Positions 46,560-55,237 of a DNA stretch of 64,000 bases are shown one piece after another. The notes under the pieces are model-generated. The model saw only the letters and a program-made list of their open reading frames with translations, was not told where the DNA came from and made no database searches. Source of the DNA: Halomonas sp. M4R1S46. GTDB taxonomy: Bacteria; Pseudomonadota; Gammaproteobacteria; Pseudomonadales; Halomonadaceae. Numbering within the stretch: the stretch's first letter is position 1; the number at the start of each line of letters is the position of its first letter. The position numbers and the translations under genes are program-made. The DNA is taken from assembly GCF_025725685.1 (NCBI RefSeq), contig NZ_CP107008.1:3162001-3226000 (forward strand), read 5' to 3'.

Positions 46560-47111
46560 ATGACCCGCCTGCTCGCCCTGCTGCTGTGCCTGCTGCCCGC
46601 CACGGCCCTGGCCTTCGGGCTCGAGGACCTGCAACGCCGGCTCGAGGCCACGCCCGGCCTGGAGGGCCGCTTCGTCCAGACCCGTTACCTGGCCGACCTC
46701 GACAGCCAGTTGGAGAGTACCGGCCACTTCCGTTACGAGCGCGACGTCCGGGTGGTGTGGACCCTCGAGACGCCGGTCGAGGAGCGCCTCGAGTTCTCGG
46801 CCGCATCGCCGCCCGAGGTGGGCGCGGACGACCGCCGCCAGGCCCAGGCCGCCGCCCTGTTCCTCGACCTGCTGCAGGGCCACTGGCCGGCCCTCGAGGA
46901 ACGCTTCACCCTGACCCTGAGCGGCGACGCCGACGCCTGGCGGGTCACCCTGCGACCGCGCCAGGCGGCCCTGCGCCAGCGCATCGACGAGATCCGCCTG
47001 CACGGCGGCCGCTACCTGGAGCGGCTGGCGCTGGACGCGGCCAACGGCGACCGGCTACGGGTACGCCTCTTCGACCAGCGAGCCGCGGAGGCCGGCGATG
47101 CCGCCCCCTGA
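46560..47111 (+). CDS. LolA-like periplasmic carrier of the cluster
   Basis: A 183-residue secreted protein with a clear signal peptide (MTRLLALLLCLLPATALA). The mature part has the LolA-type open beta-barrel pattern: GLEGRFVQTRYLADLDSQLESTGHFRYERDVRVVWTLETPVEERL. LolA-like proteins in aryl polyene clusters are believed to carry the hydrophobic product or its lipid conjugate across the periplasm. CAGGGAGA precedes ATG 46560. It overlaps the MMPL exporter gene by 14 bp. Confidence 0.87.
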   Translation: MTRLLALLLCLLPATALAFGLEDLQRRLEATPGLEGRFVQTRYLADLDSQLESTGHFRYERDVRVVWTLETPVEERLEFSAASPPEVGADDRRQAQAAALFLDLLQGHWPALEERFTLTLSGDADAWRVTLRPRQAALRQRIDEIRLHGGRYLERLALDAANGDRLRVRLFDQRAAEAGDAAP

Positions 47112-49437
47112 CGCCCGATGGCGCCTGCTGGCCGCCCTCTGGGGGGGTCTGCTGCTGGGCTGCGCCCTGCTGCTGGCGTGGCTGCTGCGCGACGGCCTGC
47201 CCGCCGACACTCGGCTCACCGCGATGCTGCCGGAGGATCGCCGCACGCCGCTGATCGAGCGGGCAGACGATCAGTTGGGCCAGGCCTTCGCCGAGCGCTT
47301 CGTGCTGCTGCTCGACGCGCCGTCGCTGTCGGAGGCGGCCGCGGACCTGGCCGCAGCCCTGCAGGCCGCCGGCGGCGAGAGCCCACTGCTCGCCCGCCTC
47401 GACTGGCGGGCCAGCGACCTGGCCGACCGGGCCCCCGGCGAGCGCCTCGGCGCGGCCCGCTACCGCCTGCTCACCACGGAGGTGCGCCGGGCGATCGACG
47501 CCGACGGTGGCCAGGCCCTGGTGGCACCGGCCCTTCGCGCGCTGTTCTCCCCGGCCGCCCCCGCGGACCCGGTCGCCGACCCCTTCGGCCTGCTGGACCG
47601 CTGGCTGGCGGCCCGCGACACCAGCCCGGTCCAGGCCCGTGACGGCCTGCTGGCGGTGAGCGACGGCGGCCGGCCCCAGGCCCTGCTGGTCGGTCACCTC
47701 GCCGCCTCGCCCTACGACCTGGCCGCCCAGCGCTCGCTGACCACCGCCCTGGAGGCCTTCCGGGCCGACCATCCCGAGGCGAGGCTGCGCCGCTCGGGGC
47801 TGGTCTTCCACGCCGCCGCCGGCGCCCGCCAGGCGCGCAGCGAGATCACCACCATCGGCCTGGGTGCCCTGGCCGGCCTGCTCGGCGTGCTGTTGGCCGT
47901 GTTCCGCTCGCCGCGGGCCATCGCCCAGATGCTGCTGCCGCTGGCGACGGGGCTGCTGCTGGCCCTGCCGCTGACCCTGTTGCTGTTCGGACGGCTGCAC
48001 CTGCTGACCCTGGCCTTCGGCGCCAGCCTGATCGGCATCGCCATCGACTACGCCCTGCACCTGCAGTGCCGTCGCGCGGTCCAGGGCCGGGACTTCCGGC
48101 TGTCGCCCCTTCTGCCGGCCCTGGGCCTCGGCCTGGCCTCCAGCCTGGTGGCCTACCTGGCGCAGGCCCTGACACCCATGCCGGGCCTGCGCCAGATGGC
48201 GGTATTCGCCGCCCTGGGGCTGGCCGGCGCCTGGCTCACCGTGGTGCTGTGGCTACCCCGCCTGCGCCTCGCCGCGTCCCCTACCACCGCGCGCCTGGCG
48301 CAAGGCTGGTGGCACCGCACCGGCCCCCGGGGCGGACTCTCGCCGCGCCTGGCGCTGGTCGGCCTGCTGCTGGTCGTCGGACTGGTCACCTGGCGACTCG
48401 ACACCGACGACAGCCTGGCCCTGCTCAACCCCTCGCCGGCCGACCTGCTGGACGAGGAGCGCGCCCTCCAGGGGCTGCTGGGCCGCGACACCGGCCGCCG
48501 CTACCTGCTGGTCACCGCCGCCGACGAGCCGCGCCTGCTCGAGCGCCTCGAGCGCCTCGGCGCGATCCTGGACCGCTGGCGCGACCAGGGCGCCGACTTC
48601 GCCGTCCACAACCTCGCCGACAGCGTGCCCTCGCCGGCTCGCCAGGCCGCCGACCTCAAGCGGGTGCGGCGGCTCTATGGCGAGCCGCTGGCCGAGCTGG
48701 TGGCGCGGGCGGGCCTGCCGCCGCGGACCCTGGACAGGGCCCGCGCCCGACTCGAGGCCGTGCCGGTGCTGGGCGTCGAGGCCTGGCTGGCGTCCCCGGC
48801 GGGACGTCACCAGCGGCGCCTGTGGCTCGGCGAGACCGCCGACGGCGTGACCGCCCTGCTCCTGCTGACCGACCTGCCCGCCGGTGCCGCTGGCGAGACG
48901 CTGGATGCCCGCCTGCGGGCCCTGGCCGACGCCCGACCGGGCGTCACCTACGTGGACCGCGCCGCCCGCCTGGGCCGGCTGCTCGGCGAGCTGCGCGGCC
49001 AGATCGCCGGCTGGCTCGGCGGCGCCCTGGCACTGCTCGCACTGGGCCTCGCCTGGCGCTATCGTGGAGACACCTGGCGGGTACTGACGCCCCCGCTGGG
49101 GGGCGTGCTGGGGGTCCTCGGGGTCTATGCCCTGGCCGGGATCCCGCTGAACGTGTTCAGCCAGCTCGGCCTGCTGCTGGTGCTGGGCATCGGCCTGGAC
49201 GCCGGCATCTTCGGCGCCGAGGCCGAGGGCCGGATGGCCACCTGGCTGGCCATCAGCCTGTCCACCCTGACCAGCCTGCTGGCCTTCGGGCTGCTGGCCT
49301 TCAGCGCCACCCCCGCCCTGCACTACCTGGGGCTGTCCTGCCTGATCGGCCTGGCCCTGGTGTGGGGGCTGGTACGCTGGGCCGCCCCCGGGGCCGAGGC
49401 CTCGCCAATGGAGACCGCCCATGTCGAGACACCCTGA
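47098..49437 (+). CDS. MMPL/RND-family exporter
   Basis: A 779-residue inner-membrane exporter with two repeats. Each has one helix, a large periplasmic loop and five clustered helices, about 12 in total. The first cluster starts at SEITTIGLGALAGLLGVLLAV and includes FGASLIGIAIDYALHLQCR, where the intramembrane Asp lies. The second ends with LLLVLGIGLDAGIFGAEAEGRMATWLAISLSTLTSLLAFGLL. It likely lifts the polyene lipid out of the inner membrane for the LolA-like carrier. Confidence 0.9.
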   Translation: MPPPDARWRLLAALWGGLLLGCALLLAWLLRDGLPADTRLTAMLPEDRRTPLIERADDQLGQAFAERFVLLLDAPSLSEAAADLAAALQAAGGESPLLARLDWRASDLADRAPGERLGAARYRLLTTEVRRAIDADGGQALVAPALRALFSPAAPADPVADPFGLLDRWLAARDTSPVQARDGLLAVSDGGRPQALLVGHLAASPYDLAAQRSLTTALEAFRADHPEARLRRSGLVFHAAAGARQARSEITTIGLGALAGLLGVLLAVFRSPRAIAQMLLPLATGLLLALPLTLLLFGRLHLLTLAFGASLIGIAIDYALHLQCRRAVQGRDFRLSPLLPALGLGLASSLVAYLAQALTPMPGLRQMAVFAALGLAGAWLTVVLWLPRLRLAASPTTARLAQGWWHRTGPRGGLSPRLALVGLLLVVGLVTWRLDTDDSLALLNPSPADLLDEERALQGLLGRDTGRRYLLVTAADEPRLLERLERLGAILDRWRDQGADFAVHNLADSVPSPARQAADLKRVRRLYGEPLAELVARAGLPPRTLDRARARLEAVPVLGVEAWLASPAGRHQRRLWLGETADGVTALLLLTDLPAGAAGETLDARLRALADARPGVTYVDRAARLGRLLGELRGQIAGWLGGALALLALGLAWRYRGDTWRVLTPPLGGVLGVLGVYALAGIPLNVFSQLGLLLVLGIGLDAGIFGAEAEGRMATWLAISLSTLTSLLAFGLLAFSATPALHYLGLSCLIGLALVWGLVRWAAPGAEASPMETAHVETP

Positions 49438-50686
49438 CACCGACGCGGACGTGCTGATCATCGGCGCCGGCCCCGCCGGGGCGGCGGCCGCCGCCTGGCT
49501 GGCCCGCGCAGGCTACCGGGTGCGGGTGCTGGAGCGCGACCATTTCCCGCGCTTCTGCCTGGGCGAGAGCCTGCTGCCGGCGTGCATGGAGGACCTCGCC
49601 CGGGCCGGCCTGCTCGACAGCGTCCAACGCGGCGGCTACCAGACCAAGGACGGTGCCGCTTTCACCTGGCGGGGACGGGAGGCCACCGTCGACTTCCGCG
49701 ACCGGCAGGGCCCCGGCTGGCGCCACACCTACCAGGTCGAACGCGCCGACTTCGACCGGCGACTGATCCGCGCCGCCGCCGAGCAGGGCGCCGAGGTCGA
49801 GTTCGGCGTGACGGTCACCGCGGTCCACCCGGACCGCCGTCGGCCGCGTCTCACCCGGGTCGACGAGCACGGCCGGGGCCGGGTCCTGACGGCCCGCTTC
49901 CTGCTCGATGCCAGCGGCCCGGGGCGGGTCATCGCCCGCGCCCTGGGACTCGCCCGCCCGCCCCGGCTGGCCCCGCGCCTGGCGCTGTTCACCCACCTCA
50001 CCGATGGCATCCGCGACCCGGCCTTCGACCGCGACAAGATCCTGATCGCGATCCACCCCCGGGAGGCCGGCATCTGGTACTGGCTGATCCCCTTCAGCGC
50101 CGGCCGCGCCTCGCTGGGCGTGGTCGGCGCCCCCGCGGCCCTGGCCCGCCACGGCGACACGCCCGAGGCGCGCTGGCAGGCACTGCTGGACGCCGAGCCC
50201 CGCCTGCGGGACCTGCTCCAGGACGCGCGGCGTCGCCGCCCGCTGGGCGAGCTCCAGGGCTATGCCGCGGCGGCCAGCCGACTCCATGGCCCCGGCTACG
50301 CCGTGCTCGGCAATGCCGGGGAGTTCCTCGACCCGGTGTTCTCCTCGGGCGTCACCATCGCCCTGCGCTCGGCGCTGATGGCCGCGCCCCTGGTCGCCCG
50401 CCAGCTGGACGGCGAGGCGGTGGACTGGGCGGAGGCCTTCGAGACCCCGCTGCGCCGCGGCATCACCACCTTCCGGGCCTTCGTCGAGGCCTGGTACGAC
50501 GGCCGCCTGCCGGCGATCATCTTCCATCCCCGCCAGCCCGACTCGCTGCGCAGCCAGATCAGCGGGGTGCTGGCCGGCTATGCCTGGGATCGCGACAACC
50601 CCTTCGTCAGGGCACCGCGGCGGCGCCTGGATGCCCTGGCACGCCACTGCGGTCACCGGCGACCGTCTGCCGGGGGAGCCCCGTGA
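49421..50686 (+). CDS. FAD-dependent oxidoreductase
   Basis: A 421-residue flavoprotein of the group that includes flavin-dependent halogenases and geranylgeranyl reductases. The FAD-binding Rossmann loop is VLIIGAGPAGAAAAAWLARAGYRVRVLERD, the GES motif is CLGESLLPA, and the second FAD motif is GYAVLGNAGEFLDPVFSSGVTIAL. The Trp-x-Trp-x-x-Ile motif of halogenases is not obvious (WYWLIPFS is similar but different). It could tailor the aryl ring or polyene chain. It overlaps both neighbours (17 and 4 bp), so it belongs to the operon. Confidence 0.85.
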   Translation: MSRHPDTDADVLIIGAGPAGAAAAAWLARAGYRVRVLERDHFPRFCLGESLLPACMEDLARAGLLDSVQRGGYQTKDGAAFTWRGREATVDFRDRQGPGWRHTYQVERADFDRRLIRAAAEQGAEVEFGVTVTAVHPDRRRPRLTRVDEHGRGRVLTARFLLDASGPGRVIARALGLARPPRLAPRLALFTHLTDGIRDPAFDRDKILIAIHPREAGIWYWLIPFSAGRASLGVVGAPAALARHGDTPEARWQALLDAEPRLRDLLQDARRRRPLGELQGYAAAASRLHGPGYAVLGNAGEFLDPVFSSGVTIALRSALMAAPLVARQLDGEAVDWAEAFETPLRRGITTFRAFVEAWYDGRLPAIIFHPRQPDSLRSQISGVLAGYAWDRDNPFVRAPRRRLDALARHCGHRRPSAGGAP

Positions 50687-51264
50687 AGGCGCCGTCGGGA
50701 CTGCTGCCGGCGCTGCTGCTGACCCTGCTGCTGGTCGGCTGCGCCGCGCTGCGACCCTCCCCGCCGCCCTCGCCGGCGTTCGCGGCGATGCCCGCCATGG
50801 GGCCCATCCAGCGGCGCCTGACCCTGACGCCCGACGCCCAGCCGCAGCAGGCCCGGACGCTGATCACGGTGATCAGCCTGGAGGCGGACCGGCTGCGCGC
50901 CGTGCTGCTCACCCCCTACGGCCAGCGCCTGGCCACCCTGGTGCGGGACGCCCGCGGCAGCCGTTACGAGAGCGGCGACGCGGCCGTCCCCGGGCAGGCC
51001 CCGCTGCCGGTCCCGGCCGACTGGCTAGCCGCTCGCCTGGAATGGTGCCTGTGGCCCCTGGAGGCCCTGCAGCGGGCCTTCGCCGGCTCCCCCTGGTCGG
51101 CGCAGCGGGTCGACGACAGCCGCGAGATCCGCCATCACGGCACCCTCGTCGCGCGGATCCGGCCGGCCGATCCCCGGCTGGGAGACGCGGAACGGGTCTT
51201 GCTGGATGACCGCCAGGGTGAGTACCGTCTGACCATCGCCCCCCTGGAGGATACCCCGCCATGA
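50683..51264 (+). CDS. DUF3261 lipoprotein
   Basis: A 193-residue lipoprotein of the DUF3261 family, which is almost confined to aryl polyene-type clusters. The signal peptide ends in the lipobox LLVGC (Cys19). The body contains ITVISLEADRLRAVLLTPYGQRLATLVRD and ends with DPRLGDAERVLLDDRQGEYRLTI. It is likely anchored in the outer membrane and may receive or place the product. Start is GTG 50683, overlapping the oxidoreductase stop. Confidence 0.85.
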   Translation: MKAPSGLLPALLLTLLLVGCAALRPSPPPSPAFAAMPAMGPIQRRLTLTPDAQPQQARTLITVISLEADRLRAVLLTPYGQRLATLVRDARGSRYESGDAAVPGQAPLPVPADWLAARLEWCLWPLEALQRAFAGSPWSAQRVDDSREIRHHGTLVARIRPADPRLGDAERVLLDDRQGEYRLTIAPLEDTPP

Positions 51265-52448
51265 GTCCACGCCCCTGCCCGCCACGGCAGCCCTGTCGGC
51301 TGTCGCCGCCGGCCATCGTCTGCAGCCTGGGGAGCGAGCCCGCCGAGATCCGCGTGGCGCTGGCCGAGGGGCGCCGGGGGCTGACCACCGACGACGCCTA
51401 CACCCCGGGCCGGCCGCTGCCGCTGGGCCGCGTCGTGGACCCGCTCCCGGCGACGGACGACTGGCCCATGGAGCATCGCAGCCGCAACAACCGCCTGCTG
51501 GCCGCCGCCCTGGCGCGCCTCGAGGCGCCGCTGCGCCGAGTGCTCGCCGCCCATGACCCAGCCCGCATCGGGGTGGTGATCGGCACCAGCACCTCCGGCA
51601 TCGCCGAAACCGAGGCCGCCCTGGCCCGGGCGGGCAAGGGGCCGCTGCCCGACAGCTTCCGCTATGCCCGGCAGGAGCTGGGCTCGCCGGCACGCTTCGT
51701 CGCCGACCGGCTGGGCCTGGCCGGACCGGCTTATGCCCTGTCCACCGCCTGCAGCTCCGGGGCCCGGGCCCTGGCCAGTGCCCGTCGGCTGCTGCTCGCC
51801 GGCGAGTGCGACGCGGTGATCGCCGGAGGCGCCGACAGCCTGTGCCGGCTCACCGTCAACGGCTTCGCCAGCCTCGAGGCCGTCAGCGACCGGCCCTGCG
51901 AGCCCTTCTCGCGCCACCGCGACGGCATCCACCTGGGGGAGGCGGCGGCCCTGTTCGTGGTCGAGGCCGCCACGGGCGGCATCCAGCTCGAGGGCAGCGG
52001 GGAGAGCGCCGACGCCTACCATGTCTCGGCGCCGCGGCCCGACGGTGGCGGCGCCCTGGCGGCCATGCGCGAGGCGCTGGCCCAGGCCGGGCGGCGCCCC
52101 GAGGAGGTCGACTACCTCAACCTCCACGGCACCGGGACCCCGCATAACGACCGCATGGAGGCGGCGGCCATCGCCGCGCTGTTCCCCCACCCGCCGGCCT
52201 GTAGCTCGACCAAGGCCCTCACCGGCCATACCCTGGGCGCCGCCGGCGCCCTGGAGGCGGCCTTCTGCTGGCTGGCCCTCGACGCCGGCTTCCTGCCGCG
52301 CCACGTCTACGACGGCCACTACGATGCCGACCTGCCCGCGCTGCCGCTGGTGACCAGCGCCGGCGCCGCCGGGCCACGCCTGGCCCTGAGCAATTCGTTC
52401 GCCTTCGGCGGCAACAACGCCGCCCTGCTGCTGGGACGCCACGACTGA
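51261..52448 (+). CDS. Beta-ketoacyl-ACP synthase of the polyene pathway
   Basis: A 395-residue FabF-like ketosynthase. The active Cys is in STACSSGARALASARRLL, and the two His residues are in YLNLHGTGTPHND and KALTGHTLGAAGALEAAF. ALSNSFAFGGNNAALLL closes the fold. With the chain-length factor it should form the elongating heterodimer. A second full ketosynthase, usual at the end of larger clusters, is absent. Coupled to its neighbours (4-bp overlap upstream, 1-bp gap downstream). Confidence 0.91.
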   Translation: MSPRPCPPRQPCRLSPPAIVCSLGSEPAEIRVALAEGRRGLTTDDAYTPGRPLPLGRVVDPLPATDDWPMEHRSRNNRLLAAALARLEAPLRRVLAAHDPARIGVVIGTSTSGIAETEAALARAGKGPLPDSFRYARQELGSPARFVADRLGLAGPAYALSTACSSGARALASARRLLLAGECDAVIAGGADSLCRLTVNGFASLEAVSDRPCEPFSRHRDGIHLGEAAALFVVEAATGGIQLEGSGESADAYHVSAPRPDGGGALAAMREALAQAGRRPEEVDYLNLHGTGTPHNDRMEAAAIAALFPHPPACSSTKALTGHTLGAAGALEAAFCWLALDAGFLPRHVYDGHYDADLPALPLVTSAGAAGPRLALSNSFAFGGNNAALLLGRHD

Positions 52449-52449
52449 C

Positions 52450-52923
52450 ATGCCCGACCTCCCCGACTTGCCCTGCCCCATCGCGCCCTTCGTGCCCCAC
52501 CGCCAGGGCATGTGCCTGCTCGAGCGGCTGGTGGCGCTGGACGATGGTTTCCTCGCCGCCGAGGCTTGCCCCGGGCCCGACGATCCCTTCGCCACGCCCC
52601 GGGGCATCCCCGGCTGGGTGGGCCTCGAGTGGCTGGCCCAGGCCGTCGCGGCCTGGGCCGGCGTCGAGGCGGCGCGCCGCGGCGAGGCCCCGGCGGTCGG
52701 CTTTCTGGTCGGCAGCCGTCGCTATGCCTGCCCGGCCGGCCACTTCGCCCTGGAGTGCCGGGTCAGGGTCGAGGTGGCCCTCGACTTCCGCGCCGACAAT
52801 GGCCTCGCCGAGTTCCACGGCCGCGTGCTGGACCCGGCCGGGGAGCCGCTGGCCGAGGGGCGGCTGCAGGTCTTCGAACCCCATCGACGCGGGTCGCGCC
52901 CCGCCCCTGACGAGGCACCATGA
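52450..52923 (+). CDS. 3-Hydroxyacyl-ACP dehydratase (hotdog)
   Basis: A 157-residue FabZ/FabA-like hotdog protein. VPHRQGMCLLERLVAL carries the conserved His, and IPGWVGLEWLAQAVAAWAG forms the central helix with the acidic residue. It should dehydrate the 3-hydroxyacyl-ACP in each cycle so that conjugated double bonds build up. A second hotdog domain is fused to the AMP-ligase. It overlaps the ketoreductase gene by 4 bp. Confidence 0.88.
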   Translation: MPDLPDLPCPIAPFVPHRQGMCLLERLVALDDGFLAAEACPGPDDPFATPRGIPGWVGLEWLAQAVAAWAGVEAARRGEAPAVGFLVGSRRYACPAGHFALECRVRVEVALDFRADNGLAEFHGRVLDPAGEPLAEGRLQVFEPHRRGSRPAPDEAP

Positions 52924-53645
52924 ACGACAGCATCCTGATTACCGGCTCCAGCCGCGGCATCGGCCGCGCCATCGCCCTGCGCCTGGCTCGCGACGGCTTC
53001 GACGTGGTGGTGCACGCCCGCCGCCCCTCGGCCGACGCCGAGGCCGTGGTGGCGCAGGTGCGCCGGGCGGGCGGCCGGGCCCGCCTGCTGTGCTTCGATG
53101 TCGCCGACCGCGAGACCGCGCGCCGCGTCCTGGAGGACGACGTCGCGGCCCACGGCGCCTACTACGGCCTGGTGTGCAACGCCGGGATCGCCGCCGACGC
53201 CACCTTCGCGGCCATGACCGACGAGGCCTGGGACAGCGTTCTGCACACCCACCTCGACGGCTTCCACAACGTGGTCAAGCCGCTGGTCCTGCCGCTGGTG
53301 CGGCGCCGGGCCCCGGGCCGGATCGTGGTGATGTCGTCGGTTTCGGGGCTGATGGGCAACCGTGGCCAGGTCAACTACAGCGCCGCCAAGGCCGGCCTGA
53401 TCGGCGCGGCCAAGGCCCTGGCCGTGGAACTGGCCAGCCGCGGGATCACCGTGAACTGCGTGGCGCCCGGGCTGATCGACACCGGCATGGCCGAGGAGCG
53501 GCTGGATGCGGCGACCCTCGGCCAGATTCCCATGCGCCGGGCCGGCAGCCCCGACGAGGTCGCCGCCCTGGTGAGCTTCCTGTGCTCCGGCGAGGCGGGC
53601 TACATCACCCGCCAGGTGTTCGCCGTGAACGGCGGCCTGTGCTGA
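52920..53645 (+). CDS. 3-Ketoacyl-ACP reductase (FabG-like SDR)
   Basis: A 241-residue short-chain dehydrogenase. The NADPH loop TGSSRGIGRAIALRL, NAGIAADATF, and the catalytic Ser-Tyr-Lys set (SSVSGLMGNRGQVNYSAAKAG) are intact. VNCVAPGLIDTGM and FLCSGEAGYITRQVFAVNGGLC complete the family pattern. It reduces the keto group during polyene elongation. Confidence 0.92.
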   Translation: MNDSILITGSSRGIGRAIALRLARDGFDVVVHARRPSADAEAVVAQVRRAGGRARLLCFDVADRETARRVLEDDVAAHGAYYGLVCNAGIAADATFAAMTDEAWDSVLHTHLDGFHNVVKPLVLPLVRRRAPGRIVVMSSVSGLMGNRGQVNYSAAKAGLIGAAKALAVELASRGITVNCVAPGLIDTGMAEERLDAATLGQIPMRRAGSPDEVAALVSFLCSGEAGYITRQVFAVNGGLC

Positions 53646-54259
53646 GTCCCCGCGAGGCGCCGACGCTGCACCTGGTGATAGCGCGGGTGTCTCCCGGCCG
53701 GGACCGCGACGCGCCCTCGCGGCGAGGGCGCGAGCTGCTCAGCCGCCTGGCACGGCGCCGCGGCCTGGACTGCCCGGTGCACGGCTGGTCGCCCCGGGGC
53801 TCGGGGCCGCCATGCCACCCCGCCCTGCCGACCGGCCTTCACGCGGCCCTGAGCCATCGCGACGACCGGGTCGTGGCGGGGCTCGCCGACTGTCCCGTCG
53901 GCCTCGACCTGGAGCATGCCCGGACCCGCCATGCCAGGCGCCTGGCGGCGCTGGTCGCCCGACTGCCCGAGCCCGAGGTGCGTCGGGCCATCCTCGCCGC
54001 CGAGGATCCGCCGGCGGCCTTCTACCGGGCCTGGACCCTCCACGAGGCACTCTTCAAGCTGGCGAGTCTCGCCGAGCGGCCGCCGGCCGCGGTGCTCGCC
54101 ACTCGCCTGGAGACACTGACCGCCGAACAGGGGCCCCGCGCCTGGCAATGGCAGGACGACGACTGGACCCTGAGCCTCTGCACCCATGCCACGGATCTGC
54201 GGATAGTCGCACCAGCGGCGCTGTCGCTGACGCCTCTGACGGCGGCTAGCCTCATCTGA
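53639..54259 (+). CDS. 4'-Phosphopantetheinyl transferase (Sfp-like)
   Basis: A roughly 206-residue PPTase that would convert the cluster ACP to its holo form. The magnesium/CoA motif reads CPVGLDLEHAR, and the second motif is FYRAWTLHEALFKLASL; ALSHRDDRVVAGLA precedes them. The start is uncertain: GTG 53639 overlaps the ketoreductase stop and gives coupled translation, but the ribosome site is weak and later starts are possible. It is the last gene of the cluster and meets ridA-like convergently. Confidence 0.82.
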   Translation: MLSPREAPTLHLVIARVSPGRDRDAPSRRGRELLSRLARRRGLDCPVHGWSPRGSGPPCHPALPTGLHAALSHRDDRVVAGLADCPVGLDLEHARTRHARRLAALVARLPEPEVRRAILAAEDPPAAFYRAWTLHEALFKLASLAERPPAAVLATRLETLTAEQGPRAWQWQDDDWTLSLCTHATDLRIVAPAALSLTPLTAASLI

Positions 54260-54287
54260 TCCCCCGGCTTGCCAAGGGGCCGGCTAG

Positions 54288-54650
54288 CTAGCCGCCCTTT
54301 ACCAAGGCCGTGACGGTGATCTCCACCCGGAGCTCGTCGGCGGGCATCGGCGCACAGACGCAGGTGCGTGCCGGGGCATGGTCTTCCGGCACCCAGGCAT
54401 CCCAGACGGCGTTCATGGCCGCGAAGTCGTGGCCTTCCTTGAGGTAGAGGGTGGCGGTGAGCAGGTGCTCGCGATCCGAGCCGATCTCCTCGAGCAGGGC
54501 GTCGAGCCGGGCCAGCATGCTCTCGGTCTGCTCGGTGATGTCGCCCTGACGGGCCTCGGGGCCGGCGACCTGGCCGCACAGGTAGGCCACGCCGTTGTGG
54601 ATCACGGCGCGGCTCATGCGGGCCTTGGTGTCATGGCGCTTAATGGTCAT
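54288..54650 (-). CDS. RidA-family protein
   Basis: A 120-residue YjgF/YER057c/UK114 protein. RidA enzymes hydrolyse reactive enamines and imines formed by PLP enzymes. VIHNGVAYLCGQVAG, TEQTESMLARLDALLEEIGSDREHLLTATLYLK and the substrate Arg in APARTCVCAPMPADELRVEITVTAL are present. ATG 54650 follows AGGAGA; a longer upstream frame has no ribosome site. It is convergent with the polyene cluster across 28 bp. Confidence 0.9.
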   Translation of the reverse strand: MTIKRHDTKARMSRAVIHNGVAYLCGQVAGPEARQGDITEQTESMLARLDALLEEIGSDREHLLTATLYLKEGHDFAAMNAVWDAWVPEDHAPARTCVCAPMPADELRVEITVTALVKGG

Positions 54651-54729
54651 CGATATATCTCCTGACAGAAAACGGGAAAATCCAGATGATACCCTGGCAT
54701 AGAAGGATAAAGCAGCCGATGTCGCCAAA

Positions 54730-55071
54730 CTATTCGGCACAATCGATACACTTCAACACCACGGGATCTCCCTCCAGGCGCCGGGCCGCGATCCACTCGC
54801 CACAGGCGATGCATGCTCCGTACTCGCCCCGCTCGATCCGCGCCAGGGCCGAGGCGATGCGCGTCAGGGTCAGCTGACGGCGCTCCTCCTCGGCCTTGGC
54901 CATCGCCTGGCCCTGGAGGGCATCCATGCGCGACAACCGCCCCACCGAGGACTGATCCAGCATCACGGTCTCGCGGGCATCGCGACTGTCGGCGCTTTCC
55001 TCGCGCAGGGCGTCACGCATCGCCATCAGCCGTGCGGTGACGGTCGCCATGTTCAGGTCGGGATGGTTCAT
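54730..55071 (-). CDS. TraR/DksA-family zinc-finger protein
   Basis: A 113-residue member of the TraR/DksA C4-type family. The C-terminal zinc finger is GACIACGEWIAARRLEGDP followed by KCIDC, all four cysteines present. The N-terminal helical part (ATVTARLMAMRDALREE) is shorter than in true DksA (about 150 residues), and the paired Asp at a coiled-coil tip cannot be placed confidently. ATG 55071 has GGAG six bases upstream; other in-frame ATGs (55083, 55146) do not. It is divergent from the bufferin operon and could act on RNA polymerase. Confidence 0.85.
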   Translation of the reverse strand: MNHPDLNMATVTARLMAMRDALREESADSRDARETVMLDQSSVGRLSRMDALQGQAMAKAEEERRQLTLTRIASALARIERGEYGACIACGEWIAARRLEGDPVVLKCIDCAE

Positions 55072-55237
55072 CTTCGGCTCCATGGGCAGGGAGTGCGGCA
55101 CGGGCAGGCACACCCGGAATACGTTCTCGCCCTTACCTGTAAGCATTCGTCACCCGCCTCGACTGATCAAGGCATATCGACGCATCGCCTCGATGCGCGG
55201 TGGCACCACCGCCATGATGACCCACAGGAGAAAGACC

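Larger units (their letters stand above)
39982..54259 (+). other. Aryl-polyene-type biosynthetic gene cluster
   Basis: Fifteen plus-strand genes, nearly all overlapping or within 45 bp, carry the hallmark set of aryl polyene clusters: two ketosynthase-family genes, ACP, AMP-ligase with hotdog dehydratase, GT2, LpxL-like acyltransferase, ammonia-lyase, LolA-like protein, MMPL exporter, DUF3261 lipoprotein, dehydratase and ketoreductase. A dedicated phosphopantetheinyl transferase ends it. The product is expected to be a yellow polyene carboxylate with an aromatic head, esterified to an outer-membrane lipid and protective against oxidants. Product and pigment are inferred; gene families are read from sequence. 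Confidence 0.8.

Noticed and set aside
49421..50686. Flavin-dependent tryptophan halogenase
   Set aside because: The halogenase Trp-x-Trp-x-x-Ile motif is not present as such; only the broader FAD family is supported.
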